DNA from: DASTBU01 sp035711845
GTDB lineage: Bacteria; Acidobacteriota; Vicinamibacteria; Vicinamibacterales; 2-12-FULL-66-21
DNA: 35,831 nucleotides
Assembly: GCA_035711845.1 (NCBI GenBank)
Contig: DASTBU010000106.1
Span: forward strand, 1-35,831
Direction of reading: 5' to 3'
Shown here one piece after another: positions 9,647 through 16,446 of this stretch. The notes below the pieces were generated by a model. The model did not search any database, was not told the origin of the DNA, and saw nothing but the letters and a program-made list of their open reading frames with translations. Numbering within the stretch: the first letter of the stretch is position 1; the number at the start of each line of letters is the position of its first letter. A program made the position numbers and the translations under genes.

Positions 9647-10399
9647 ATGAGCGAATCAGCGGGCCGGACCAGGCCGACACGGCGCGGGCGTATCGAGCCT
9701 CCGGATCTCAGCGAGAAGGGGGGGCTCAAGGGCGGCCAGCCGCAGCACTCCAACGAGCGGCTGTTCATGCATCTGATGGCCTTCGGGAACTGCCGCGACA
9801 CGGAAGCCGCCGCGGAGTTTCTCGCCGAAGCGCCCATTGCAGGCGTCCTCTACGAGGACCTGAACGACCCCCGTGGCATCGTCGTGCTCACCCTCAGCGC
9901 GGACCCCGCGCATTTTCTCGACGTCGAACGGCCCCTGCTGAATCAGGGACCGTTCAAGGAACTGTACCTCAAGCCCGAGCTGACGATGTTCGGCCGGACC
10001 TACTCGCTCGGCTACGAGCCGGATCTCCAGGAGACGCTCATCGATCGTCCACGCCGGACCGTGCTGAATGCAGACTGGCGCTGGGCAATCTGGTACCCGC
10101 TTCGACGCAGCGGACGCTTTCCGCAGCTGCCCGCCGACGAGCAGCGCACCATCCTCGCCGAGCACGGTGCGATCGGAATGACGTTCGGTGCCGCCGACTA
10201 CGCCCACGATGTCCGGCTGGCCTGCTACGGGCTGGACCGCGACGACAACGACTTTGTCATCGGGCTCATCGGCAAGGAGTTGTTCCCGCTCTCGGCGGTC
10301 GTGCAGGCGATGCGCAAGACGCAGCAGACCTCGCTCTATCTCGACCGCCTTGGACCATTCTTCGTCGGCCGGGCGGTGTGGAAGAGCGCGTTGGAGTAG
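9647..10399 (+). CDS. Chlorite dismutase / HemQ-family haem protein
   Basis: A 250-aa member of the Cld superfamily, which includes chlorite dismutase and coproheme decarboxylase (HemQ/ChdC). Recognisable parts are FMHLMAFGN near residue 40 (first ferredoxin-like half), GRTYSLGYEPDLQETLIDRP in the middle, AEHGAIG with H173 at the place of the proximal haem ligand of HemQ, and the C-terminal GLDRDDNDFVIGLI, QAMRKTQQTS and LGPFFVGR. In HemQ the His motif is usually followed by an Arg (HGxxGR); here that position is Met178. No signal peptide. Whether it makes haem or is another Cld-like enzyme cannot be decided from sequence. Start supported by the -10 box 7 nt upstream. Confidence 0.8.
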   Translation: MSESAGRTRPTRRGRIEPPDLSEKGGLKGGQPQHSNERLFMHLMAFGNCRDTEAAAEFLAEAPIAGVLYEDLNDPRGIVVLTLSADPAHFLDVERPLLNQGPFKELYLKPELTMFGRTYSLGYEPDLQETLIDRPRRTVLNADWRWAIWYPLRRSGRFPQLPADEQRTILAEHGAIGMTFGAADYAHDVRLACYGLDRDDNDFVIGLIGKELFPLSAVVQAMRKTQQTSLYLDRLGPFFVGRAVWKSALE

Positions 10400-10447
10400 A
10401 GAGACGCGGCCTGCTCCGCGCCGCCGGACCCGTACTGCTGCCTATCT

Positions 10448-11506
10448 CTACTGCATATCACAGCAGACGGCACACACGCGCTGAAAGGCCGTGAAGCCGG
10501 TGAGCTCGATCTGTGGTGAAACGTAATCGGGCTCCATCCGCTCATCGCGCAGAAGGTCGGTACTCAGGTACTTCTTGTTGGAATCGGGAAAGACGGTCGT
10601 CACGACGGCGTCCGAGCTCGTACGCCGGAGGACCTCGACCGCGCCGAGAAAATTCGCGCCCGACGAAATCCCGACGCCGAGCCCGAGGTCGCGGGCGAGC
10701 CTCTGCGCCATCAGGATCGCGTCGCCGTCGTGCACTGAAATCACGGCGTCCAGCTCGTCCAGATTCACCACGGCCGGAATGAAGTCGTCGGATACGCCCT
10801 GGATGCGATGGTGACCGATCTTGTGACCAGTGGACAGCGTGGGGGACTCCGCGGGCTCCAGCGGATGAATCCGCACGTGCGGCTTCCGCTCGCGCAGGCA
10901 ACGGCCGACCCCCATGACGGTGCCCCCGGTCCCCACGCCGGCGACGAAGGCATCCGGTTCCAGGCCGTGCATGGACAGCTGATTCCAGATCTCGAGCCCT
11001 GTCGTTCGTTGATGCGCGTCGGGGTTGGCGGCGTTCGAGAACTGGCTCGGGAGAAATACGCGGGCCTCGCGCCGGCTCATTTCCTGGGCGAGCCGGATGC
11101 TCGCGGGGAACCCGCCTTCGCAGCGCGGCACCGGAACGATCCGCGCGCCGAAACTCCGGATCAGATCGACCCGCTCGCGGCTCATCCAGTCAGGCATGAA
11201 GATCGTCACCGCGTGACCGAGCGCCGCGCCGAGCGCGGCGAACGAAATCCCTGTGTTTCCGCTCGTCGCCTCCACGATCGTGTCGCCAGGCCGGAGCGTG
11301 CCGGTCAAATACGCCTGCTCCAGGATCCGAAGTGCCATCCGATCCTTGATGCTGCCCGTCAAATTGAGCTGTTCGGACTTTGCGTAGACGGTGCGGCGGC
11401 GCCCCTCGAAGGTGAAGTGGATGGCAAGAAGCGGTGTGTTCCCGACGAGGCGCCGCAACCCGTTGAAGCGGGCCGCCACGGCCTGGTCGATCGTCGTGGT
11501 CTGCAT
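10448..11506 (-). CDS. CysK-like PLP-dependent synthase with a CxxCC tail
   Basis: Fold-type II PLP enzyme of 352 aa, related to O-acetylserine sulfhydrylase (cysteine synthase A). It has GNTPLL near the start, NLTGSIKDR with PLP lysine K54, the substrate loop EATSGNTGIS, the phosphate cup GVGTGGTVMGV, EPAESPTLSTG...HRIQGV, and GISSGAN before the C-terminus. It is about 40 residues longer than typical CysK. The extra tail (PDYVSPQIELTGFTAFQRVCAVCCDMQ, in two parts) ends with three cysteines (C345, C348, C349). Likely makes cysteine or a related beta-substituted alanine. Start ATG 11506 gives MQTTTIDQAV; a perfect palindrome sits 15 bp upstream. Convergent with the Cld-family gene. Confidence 0.85.
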   Translation of the reverse strand: MQTTTIDQAVAARFNGLRRLVGNTPLLAIHFTFEGRRRTVYAKSEQLNLTGSIKDRMALRILEQAYLTGTLRPGDTIVEATSGNTGISFAALGAALGHAVTIFMPDWMSRERVDLIRSFGARIVPVPRCEGGFPASIRLAQEMSRREARVFLPSQFSNAANPDAHQRTTGLEIWNQLSMHGLEPDAFVAGVGTGGTVMGVGRCLRERKPHVRIHPLEPAESPTLSTGHKIGHHRIQGVSDDFIPAVVNLDELDAVISVHDGDAILMAQRLARDLGLGVGISSGANFLGAVEVLRRTSSDAVVTTVFPDSNKKYLSTDLLRDERMEPDYVSPQIELTGFTAFQRVCAVCCDMQ

Positions 11507-11521
11507 GCGTGGTTCAGCCTC

Positions 11522-11537
11522 CGCCGGACTTCCGGCG
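11522..11537. promoter_or_regulatory. Palindrome upstream of the CysK-like gene
   Basis: CGCCGGA-CT-TCCGGCG, 15 bp before the minus-strand start codon (11506). A very similar palindrome lies before the divergent gene at 11729-11741. Candidate operator or 5'-leader hairpin. Confidence 0.4.
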
Positions 11538-11728
11538 AAACCGCCAGGATGACTCCACCGCGGCTCGCCGCCTCAAATGGCACATCGCCAACGGTTTGCG
11601 GCAAGCGCAACGCCTCCGGGCGGCACTGCCCCGGAACCAACCTGGTCAATAATCATGGCCCGTGCCAAGGTGCGAGGTGGGATGGGAACGCCACGTTGGC
11701 CCGGGAGTTGCTCTGGACTCGGCCGCTC

Positions 11729-11741
11729 GCCGGAGTCCGGC
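11729..11741. promoter_or_regulatory. Palindrome upstream of the nucleotidyltransferase-fold gene
   Basis: GCCGGA-G-TCCGGC, ending 19 bp before the GTG at 11761 and just before its Shine-Dalgarno. It shares the GCCGGA/TCCGGC arms with the palindrome at 11522-11537. Confidence 0.4.
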
Positions 11742-11760
11742 AGCTGATGACGAGGTGAAC

Positions 11761-12669
11761 GTGCCCAACCCCAGGGGTCGTCGGCCACGACGGTTGACTC
11801 CCGAAGAGCGCAAGTCGCTCACGCACGGCGATTTCTGGATCCCCGACGATGAGCGGGAAATCTATCGCCGGGCGCTCGAAGCGCTCACTGCCGAGGGAAT
11901 CCCGTACGTCGTCGCCGGAGCGTATGCAATCTACGAGCATACGGGCATCTACCGGAAGACGAAGGACCTCGACCTCTTCTTCGAGCCGTCGGCCGTGATC
12001 GGCGCCGCGCGCGCACTGCGCAAGGCGGGGTTCGTCACACGCCTCGAGGATCCCCACTGGCTCGCCAAGGGCACGATGGGGGAATCCTTCGTAGACATGA
12101 TCTTCGGGATGGGGAATGGTGTCGCGCAGATCGATCACGGATGGGTGCAGCACAGCCGGGCCAGCATCCTGGCGGCCACCCCGGTGCGCGTCGCGCCCGC
12201 CGAAGAGTTGATCTGGCATCGGCTCTTCATCAGCGAGCGACACCGGCACGACATGTCCGACATCGTGCACCTGATTCTCTGTCTGGGGGACACCCTCGAC
12301 TGGGAACGCCTGGTCACGCGAACGGGCCCGCACTGGCCGCTGTTGCTGGCGCAGCTGGTCATGTTCAACTACGTCTACCCGGGCTACCGATCGAACGTAC
12401 CCGGCTGGGTCATGGACAGGCTGCTCGATCGAGCCCGGTCGGACGCAGGTGAAAACGCCGGAGAGATCGACTACACGCGCGGTCCGCTGATCTCTCGATT
12501 CAGTTTCACAATCGACGTGCGGGAATGGGGCTTCACCGATCCGCGATCCGATCTCGTGCGCGAAGCGAGGAATCGGCCGGACGTTCGCGCCATCGCCGAA
12601 GCCGACGTGTGGGACGAGCGAGGCGAAGACCGCCCGGAGAGCCGGGAGGAGCCAGCAACCGTCGAGTAG
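11761..12669 (+). CDS. Nucleotidyltransferase-fold protein
   Basis: A 302-aa protein with the polymerase-beta-like nucleotidyltransferase fold. Near residues 45-70, YVVAGAYAIYEHTGIYRKTKDLDLFF holds the G-A helix and the T-K-D-L-D metal motif (in two parts: VVAGAYAIY and KTKDLDLFF), with a third acidic residue in SFVDMIFG. Further on, VAPAEELIWHRLF and RHRHDMSDIVHL resemble the second half of AbiEii/DUF1814-type proteins. Activity and substrate are unknown; no partner antitoxin-like gene is next to it. GTG 11761 is chosen because GAGG (11752-11755) lies 5 nt upstream and the upstream in-frame residues look non-coding. Divergent from the CysK-like gene across 254 bp. Confidence 0.75.
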   Translation: MPNPRGRRPRRLTPEERKSLTHGDFWIPDDEREIYRRALEALTAEGIPYVVAGAYAIYEHTGIYRKTKDLDLFFEPSAVIGAARALRKAGFVTRLEDPHWLAKGTMGESFVDMIFGMGNGVAQIDHGWVQHSRASILAATPVRVAPAEELIWHRLFISERHRHDMSDIVHLILCLGDTLDWERLVTRTGPHWPLLLAQLVMFNYVYPGYRSNVPGWVMDRLLDRARSDAGENAGEIDYTRGPLISRFSFTIDVREWGFTDPRSDLVREARNRPDVRAIAEADVWDERGEDRPESREEPATVE

Positions 12670-12703
12670 CCTTCCGGCTTCCCTCTGCCCGCGAGCCGTC
12701 GGA

Positions 12704-12709
12704 TATACT
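12704..12709 (+). promoter_or_regulatory. -10 box of the BlaI-type gene, probable leaderless start
   Basis: TATACT ends 8 nt before ATG 12718 with no Shine-Dalgarno between. Confidence 0.5.
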
Positions 12710-12717
12710 GGACGACC

Positions 12718-13161
12718 ATGGGCAGCGGCATTTTCGCGGCACGCTGGTGGCGGGGCGGGCGGTCCCCCGAGGCCCCCTTCGGTCCGCTCGAGGCCGACGT
12801 CATGGACGTGCTCTGGCGCGGCGAAGATTTCGCAGTACGCGACGTCCAGGGAAAGTTGGGCCGGCCAATCGCGTACACGACGGTCATGACCACGCTCGAC
12901 CGGCTGTTCAAGAAGGGGTTCGTCAATCGCCGACGGCAGGGACGCGCCTTTCTTTATACCGCCGCGTTCGGCCGCCACGAACTGCACGCAACGGTGACCG
13001 GCGGACTTCTGGGCCACCTGCTGGCCAACGCCTCACCGACGGCGACGCCAGTCCTCTCCAATCTGGTCGATATGGTTGCCGATCGCGACGATCGGCTGCT
13101 CGACGAGCTCGAGCGGCTCGTCCGCGACAAGCGGGAGCGGATCCGCAAGGAGCAGAAATGA
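12718..13161 (+). CDS. BlaI/MecI/CopY-family transcriptional repressor
   Basis: A 147-aa winged-helix repressor. GPLEADVMDVLWRG (about residues 22-35) opens the domain, the recognition helix is around YTTVMTTLDRLFKKGFV, and the wing is RRRQGRAFLYTA. The C-terminal helices ending in RLVRDKRERIRKEQK should form the dimer. Members bind as dimers to palindromic operators and are inactivated by proteolysis through a partner M56 peptidase. Here the partner follows directly: the last bases ATGA are shared with the M56 start. The regulated genes are not identified. No beta-lactamase or copper ATPase is nearby. Confidence 0.9.
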   Translation: MGSGIFAARWWRGGRSPEAPFGPLEADVMDVLWRGEDFAVRDVQGKLGRPIAYTTVMTTLDRLFKKGFVNRRRQGRAFLYTAAFGRHELHATVTGGLLGHLLANASPTATPVLSNLVDMVADRDDRLLDELERLVRDKRERIRKEQK

Positions 13162-14102
13162 GGCTGCTCCTCACGTCGATCGTGCTCGGACTGGCATGGT
13201 TTGCGGCGGCCAACATCGCGGCGTCCGTCCTGTCCTGGGTCGCGTCCCGGCTTCTTCCGGGGGAAGGGCGGGCCCTCGCCGCAAACGTTCTTCTGTTCCT
13301 GAGGCTGCTGCCAGCCACAGCCGCCATCCTGCTCGTCGCGGTCGTCTTCGTTCCAGCCCACGTCCTGTACGAACCCGCCGCGTCCGATGAATCGTTTGGC
13401 GCTGTTCTGTTTGCGTTCGCGGCGCTCGGAGTCGCACTCCTGGTCCGGGCCGGCGTCCGCCTGTTTCACGTATCCTGCACAGCGCGTCAGCTCCGTCAGT
13501 GGATAATCGTCCCGTTTGAATCGAATGCCGGCGAAGCATTCGAGGCGCAGGGCTTTCCTGGTGTATCGCTTGCCGGCGTTCTCCGCACCCGGATCCTGGT
13601 GGGCTCGGACGTCCGGGCCGTGCTCACGCCGGACGAGCTCGATGTCGCGGTTGCGCACGAGCGCGAGCACAGACTGTCGTTCGACAACCTGAAGCGCTGC
13701 GCGATGTTCTGCGCACCGGATCTGTTCGGCTGGACGGCCTCGGCGAAAATGCTGGAAGGGATGTGGCGCGCCCGTGCAGAAAGTCAGGCCGACGTCCGTG
13801 CCGCGGCAGGGGACAAGGCGCGAGCGATGCACCTGGCCTCGGCCCTTCTGAAAGTGGCGCGGGTTGCCGGGCGCACGCCCGGCACCGTCCAACAGGCCGT
13901 CTGGAGCCCATTCCACGATCCGTCGTTGCTCGAGACGCGGGTCCGCCGACTCGTCGACGATCCGTCCGCCAGGCCCCCGGCCGCGACGCTGTCTCGGCGT
14001 GCGCTGGCGGCGGCTGCGGGCGCGGCCGCCACGCTCTGGGTCTCGGACGCGTTTTACGGAATTCATCGGGCGACTGAAGCCCTGATCTCGCTGCTCCCCT
14101 GA
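13158..14102 (+). CDS. M56-family (BlaR1-type) membrane metallopeptidase
   Basis: A 314-aa integral membrane zinc peptidase. Hydrophobic segments lie near residues 3-30, 42-68 and 80-100, and a short one near 290. The zinc site is HEREH (H167, E168, H171) in VAHEREHRLSFDN, with a likely third ligand E208 in RAESQAD. It shares four bases with the upstream blaI-like gene, the classic signal-transduction pair in which the peptidase triggers repressor loss. Unlike BlaR1/MecR1 there is no extracytoplasmic penicillin-binding sensor domain after the peptidase, so the stimulus is unknown. The start is fixed by the ATGA overlap and the hydrophobic N-terminus. An intrinsic terminator follows. Confidence 0.87.
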   Translation: MRLLLTSIVLGLAWFAAANIAASVLSWVASRLLPGEGRALAANVLLFLRLLPATAAILLVAVVFVPAHVLYEPAASDESFGAVLFAFAALGVALLVRAGVRLFHVSCTARQLRQWIIVPFESNAGEAFEAQGFPGVSLAGVLRTRILVGSDVRAVLTPDELDVAVAHEREHRLSFDNLKRCAMFCAPDLFGWTASAKMLEGMWRARAESQADVRAAAGDKARAMHLASALLKVARVAGRTPGTVQQAVWSPFHDPSLLETRVRRLVDDPSARPPAATLSRRALAAAAGAAATLWVSDAFYGIHRATEALISLLP

Positions 14103-14150
14103 AACGGCCGCCAATCACGAACTCCTCGGAACCTTCCTCGTAGCCGGGAC

Positions 14151-14175
14151 GCTGACGGAAATCCGTCAGTGTTTT
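14151..14175 (+). terminator. Rho-independent terminator after the BlaI/M56 pair
   Basis: CTGACGGA (14152-14159), AA, TCCGTCAG (14162-14169), then TGTTTT: an 8-bp perfect stem followed by a T-rich tail, 50 bp after the M56 stop. It separates the regulatory pair from the cytochrome gene. Confidence 0.75.
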
Positions 14176-14298
14176 CGGCCAGGCTGGCTGGCGAAGCCAT
14201 TTCTGACGCCGTCCGGCACGTGCCCGAGATCGGCATGGACCTTGGAGATTGTCCCGCCAGCACCTGACCAAGTGACGGCATTCCGCCAGAGGAGAGTT

Positions 14299-14715
14299 AT
14301 GTTGCGCACATTTTGCCGCGCGGTCACCCTGGCCGCAGGTCTCGCTTTCCTGTTCACGGCAGCACCGGCCCTTTCCCAGGCTCCCAAGGAGCCCGACACG
14401 GTCGTCCTCAAGGGGGCCCCAATGGGGGGCGTCAAGCTGCAGCACAAGCTCCACGCACGCGACAACAAGGTGGCGTGCGAGACCTGCCATCATCCGTCGA
14501 AACCTGCAAAGCCCATGAAAGCGGAGCACCAGAAGTGCACCGACTGTCACACGAAGGTGGCGGCCGCGCCGATGAAGACGAACACCCGTGCAGCATTTCA
14601 CGACCCGATGGCGAAGAAAGGTCTCTGCGCGGACTGCCACGCGGCCGAGCTCAAGAAAGGCAACAAGAAAACGCCGGCGAAGTGCACGGACTGCCACAAG
14701 AAGGAAAACGGCTGA
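14299..14715 (+). CDS. Periplasmic tetraheme cytochrome c3-like protein
   Basis: A 138-aa secreted multihaem cytochrome. Signal peptide about residues 1-27 (hydrophobic LAAGLAFLFTAAPALSQA). Four CxxCH haem sites: C60-C63-H64 (CETCHH), C80-C83-H84, C110-C113-H114 and C129-C132-H133. Additional histidines H49, H52 (HKLH), H65, H77 and H101 are placed as in class III cytochromes c3, giving bis-His ligation. It should carry electrons at low potential in the periplasm. The Shine-Dalgarno GAGGAG lies close upstream of ATG 14299, which fixes the start. A ferredoxin gene follows 17 bp later. Calling it c3 rather than a c7-like relative rests on the HxxH...CxxCHH spacing and the four haems. Confidence 0.87.
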   Translation: MLRTFCRAVTLAAGLAFLFTAAPALSQAPKEPDTVVLKGAPMGGVKLQHKLHARDNKVACETCHHPSKPAKPMKAEHQKCTDCHTKVAAAPMKTNTRAAFHDPMAKKGLCADCHAAELKKGNKKTPAKCTDCHKKENG

Positions 14716-14732
14716 CGTCTGGAGGGCGTCCC

Positions 14733-14930
14733 ATGTCGATGTTGATTCTCGAGGACTGTATCAGTTGCGGGGCGTGCGAGCCCGAGTGCCCGAACACCGC
14801 GATCACCGCAGGCGATTCGATCTACGTCATCAATGCCGAGCTCTGCACGGAGTGCCAGGGCGCGTTCGACGCGCCACAGTGCGCGACGGTCTGTCCGGTC
14901 GAAGGCTGCGTCGTGAAGAGCCCGAACTGA
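14733..14930 (+). CDS. YfhL-type 2[4Fe-4S] ferredoxin
   Basis: A 65-aa cytoplasmic ferredoxin with two cluster motifs: C9-C12-C15-C19-P (CISCGACEPECP), and C38-C41-C50-C54-P, the second with the eight-residue insertion found in YfhL-type and chromatium-type ferredoxins. An extra Cys is at 59. It begins MSMLILEDCISCG, like the E. coli YfhL family. ATG 14733 has GGAGG 7 nt upstream. It lies 17 bp after the cytochrome gene on the same strand, so the two are probably co-transcribed, although one product is periplasmic and the other cytoplasmic. Confidence 0.92.
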   Translation: MSMLILEDCISCGACEPECPNTAITAGDSIYVINAELCTECQGAFDAPQCATVCPVEGCVVKSPN

Positions 14931-14972
14931 GTCAGGAGCTCCGACGATCGCGATGTCAGCGCGCGGGTGGGA

Positions 14973-14978
14973 CATAAT
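14973..14978 (+). promoter_or_regulatory. -10-like box before the HTH/Zn-ribbon gene
   Basis: CATAAT ends 5 nt before the GTG at 14984, with no Shine-Dalgarno. It fits the leaderless pattern seen elsewhere in the window. Confidence 0.4.
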
Positions 14979-14983
14979 GCCGC

Positions 14984-15268
14984 GTGACGTTTCGAAGGCA
15001 GTTGATGGAGCTCGTGTCGGCCGGGCCGCGCACGGCGTCCAGCCTGGCCCGAGAGCTCGGTCTCGACAGGCGCGGCATGGAGGAAGACCTCCGCCACATG
15101 ATCCGCACCGCGCGTGCGGCCGGGTACGCCGTGATCGTGGAGCCGGCGAAGTGCAAGGGATGCGGGTTCGTATTCGACGCGGACAAGCTCACCAAGCCTG
15201 GCAGATGTCCCGCCTGTCGTCGGTCGCGGATCTTCGAACCGCTGATTCGCGTGGACCCAACGACGTAG
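14984..15268 (+). CDS. HTH-Zn-ribbon transcriptional regulator (COG3357-like)
   Basis: A 94-aa protein with an N-terminal helix-turn-helix (about residues 5-45, with RTASSLARELGLDRRGMEEDL) and a C-terminal zinc ribbon formed by C57-x2-C60 and C75-x2-C78 (CKGCGFVF...GRCPAC). This is the layout of the predicted regulators in COG3357, best known from archaea and anaerobes. It follows the ferredoxin by 53 bp on the same strand and may sense or control this redox cluster. GTG 14984 is favoured by the -10-like box 5 nt upstream; ATG 15005 (MELVSAGPRT) is an alternative. Confidence 0.75.
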   Translation: MTFRRQLMELVSAGPRTASSLARELGLDRRGMEEDLRHMIRTARAAGYAVIVEPAKCKGCGFVFDADKLTKPGRCPACRRSRIFEPLIRVDPTT

Positions 15269-15289
15269 CGCGGCCCTTTCGTGCCCTCG

Positions 15290-15454
15290 TCACCGGCGGC
15301 GCACCAGCCAGACCAGCAGGAGCAGGCCCCCCGCGATAACTGCCCAGCGCGTCGGGCCATCCGCCAGTGCCGCCTCGATATGGTACCGCGCGGCGCTCAC
15401 GCCTGCGGCCGCCCCGCTCAGGAGGCCGTGTTCGACCATCGCCTGGGCCCACAT
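15290..15454 (-). CDS. 54-aa single-span membrane peptide
   Basis: A small protein starting MWAQAMVEHGLLSG and ending with one transmembrane helix (WAVIAGGLLLLVWLV) and a tri-arginine C-terminus, so the tail probably faces the cytoplasm. A good Shine-Dalgarno (GAGAGGTG) precedes ATG 15454, which is why this start is preferred over the upstream in-frame GTG at 15544. No family recognised. It lies between the convergent Zn-ribbon regulator and the divergent diguanylate cyclase. Confidence 0.55.
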   Translation of the reverse strand: MWAQAMVEHGLLSGAAAGVSAARYHIEAALADGPTRWAVIAGGLLLLVWLVRRR

Positions 15455-15545
15455 GGAACACCTCTCGGAAAGCTGCAGGTTGTAAGGGACCGGTCCATCA
15501 TAACGTGTTCTGGTATGCTTGCCGCCGCGACCCGGAGGGGGCACG

Positions 15546-16436
15546 ATGGTCAGAATCGAGGACGGTAGCGCCGTACCGTTGGAAGTGTTTCGTTCGCTCG
15601 CCGAGGAATCCCTGACCGGGGTGTACCTGATTCAGGACGGCCGGTTGGTGTACGCGAACCGCCGGCTCGCCGAGATCTTCGGATACACCCGCCAGGAGAT
15701 GCTGGAGCTCCACTCGGTCCTCGAGGTGATCGCAGCAGCCGATCGCCCGCTCGTCCAGGAAAGGTTGCGGCAGCGGATCGAGGGTGAGATCGACGCCATC
15801 GAGTACACGGTTCGCGGCCGCCGCCAGGACGGGCAGTTGATCCATCTCGACGTGCGCAGCGTCAGGACCTTCCACAACGGCCTGCCGGCTGTCATGGGCA
15901 GCATGCTGGACGTCACCGCCCAGAAGCGCATGGAGGAAACGCTGCGCCGGATGTCGATCATCGACGACCTCACTGGCGTGTACAACCGGCGCGGGTTCTC
16001 GACGCTGTCCGACAGCCACCTGGCGCTCGCACGCCGCCGGAAGCGCGAGCTGCTGCTGATCTTCGCGGACGTCGATGCGCTCAAGAGCATCAACGACCAG
16101 TACGGACACGCGGCCGGCGACCAGATCCTTCGCGACGCAGCGGCCCTCCTCCGCCGGACGTACCGCAGCGCCGACATCATCGCGCGGCTCGGCGGCGACG
16201 AGTTCACCGCATTCCCGCTGGAAGCCGACAGCGGCAGCGCCAGCCTGCTCGTCGATCGCCTGCAGGAAGCCATCCAGGCGCACAACCATGCGAACGAGCG
16301 GCCGTACGCGCTCTCGATGAGCGTGGGGGTCGGACGCTTCGACCCGACCGCGTGCCAGACCGTGGAGCAGTTGCTCGAGGAGGCCGACCGAGCGTTGTAC
16401 GAGCGGAAACGGAATCGGAAGGCTGGGCGGGGGTGA
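15546..16436 (+). CDS. PAS-GGDEF diguanylate cyclase
   Basis: Makes c-di-GMP from two GTP. Residues ~15-128 form a PAS sensor (VYLIQDGRLVYANRRLAEIFGY; then a PAC-like end at VMGSMLDVTAQKRMEE). The GGDEF domain spans ~134-292 with LTGVYNRRGF, FADVD (metal Asp) and an intact GGDEF at 216-220. An inhibitory I-site RSAD (207-210) sits exactly five residues before GGDEF, so product feedback is expected. No transmembrane segment or signal peptide, so a soluble enzyme sensing a cytoplasmic cue. GGAGGGGG upstream of ATG 15546 fixes the start. Tail to tail with the hybrid kinase, with only 10 bp between stops. Confidence 0.95.
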   Translation: MVRIEDGSAVPLEVFRSLAEESLTGVYLIQDGRLVYANRRLAEIFGYTRQEMLELHSVLEVIAAADRPLVQERLRQRIEGEIDAIEYTVRGRRQDGQLIHLDVRSVRTFHNGLPAVMGSMLDVTAQKRMEETLRRMSIIDDLTGVYNRRGFSTLSDSHLALARRRKRELLLIFADVDALKSINDQYGHAAGDQILRDAAALLRRTYRSADIIARLGGDEFTAFPLEADSGSASLLVDRLQEAIQAHNHANERPYALSMSVGVGRFDPTACQTVEQLLEEADRALYERKRNRKAGRG

Positions 16437-16446
16437 AGCCGCGACG

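Noticed and set aside
10396..10451. GTAGAGA/TCTCTAC pair as a bidirectional terminator between the Cld-family and CysK-like genes
   Set aside because: Only 7 bp with a large loop and no T-run; too weak to call.
11761..12669. Toxin of an AbiE-type toxin-antitoxin pair
   Set aside because: The nucleotidyltransferase fold is shared, but no antitoxin-like gene is adjacent, so only the fold is claimed.
12525..13157. Long upstream extension of the M56 peptidase frame
   Set aside because: It covers the BlaI-type gene in another frame. The ATGA overlap and hydrophobic N-terminus fix the start at 13158.
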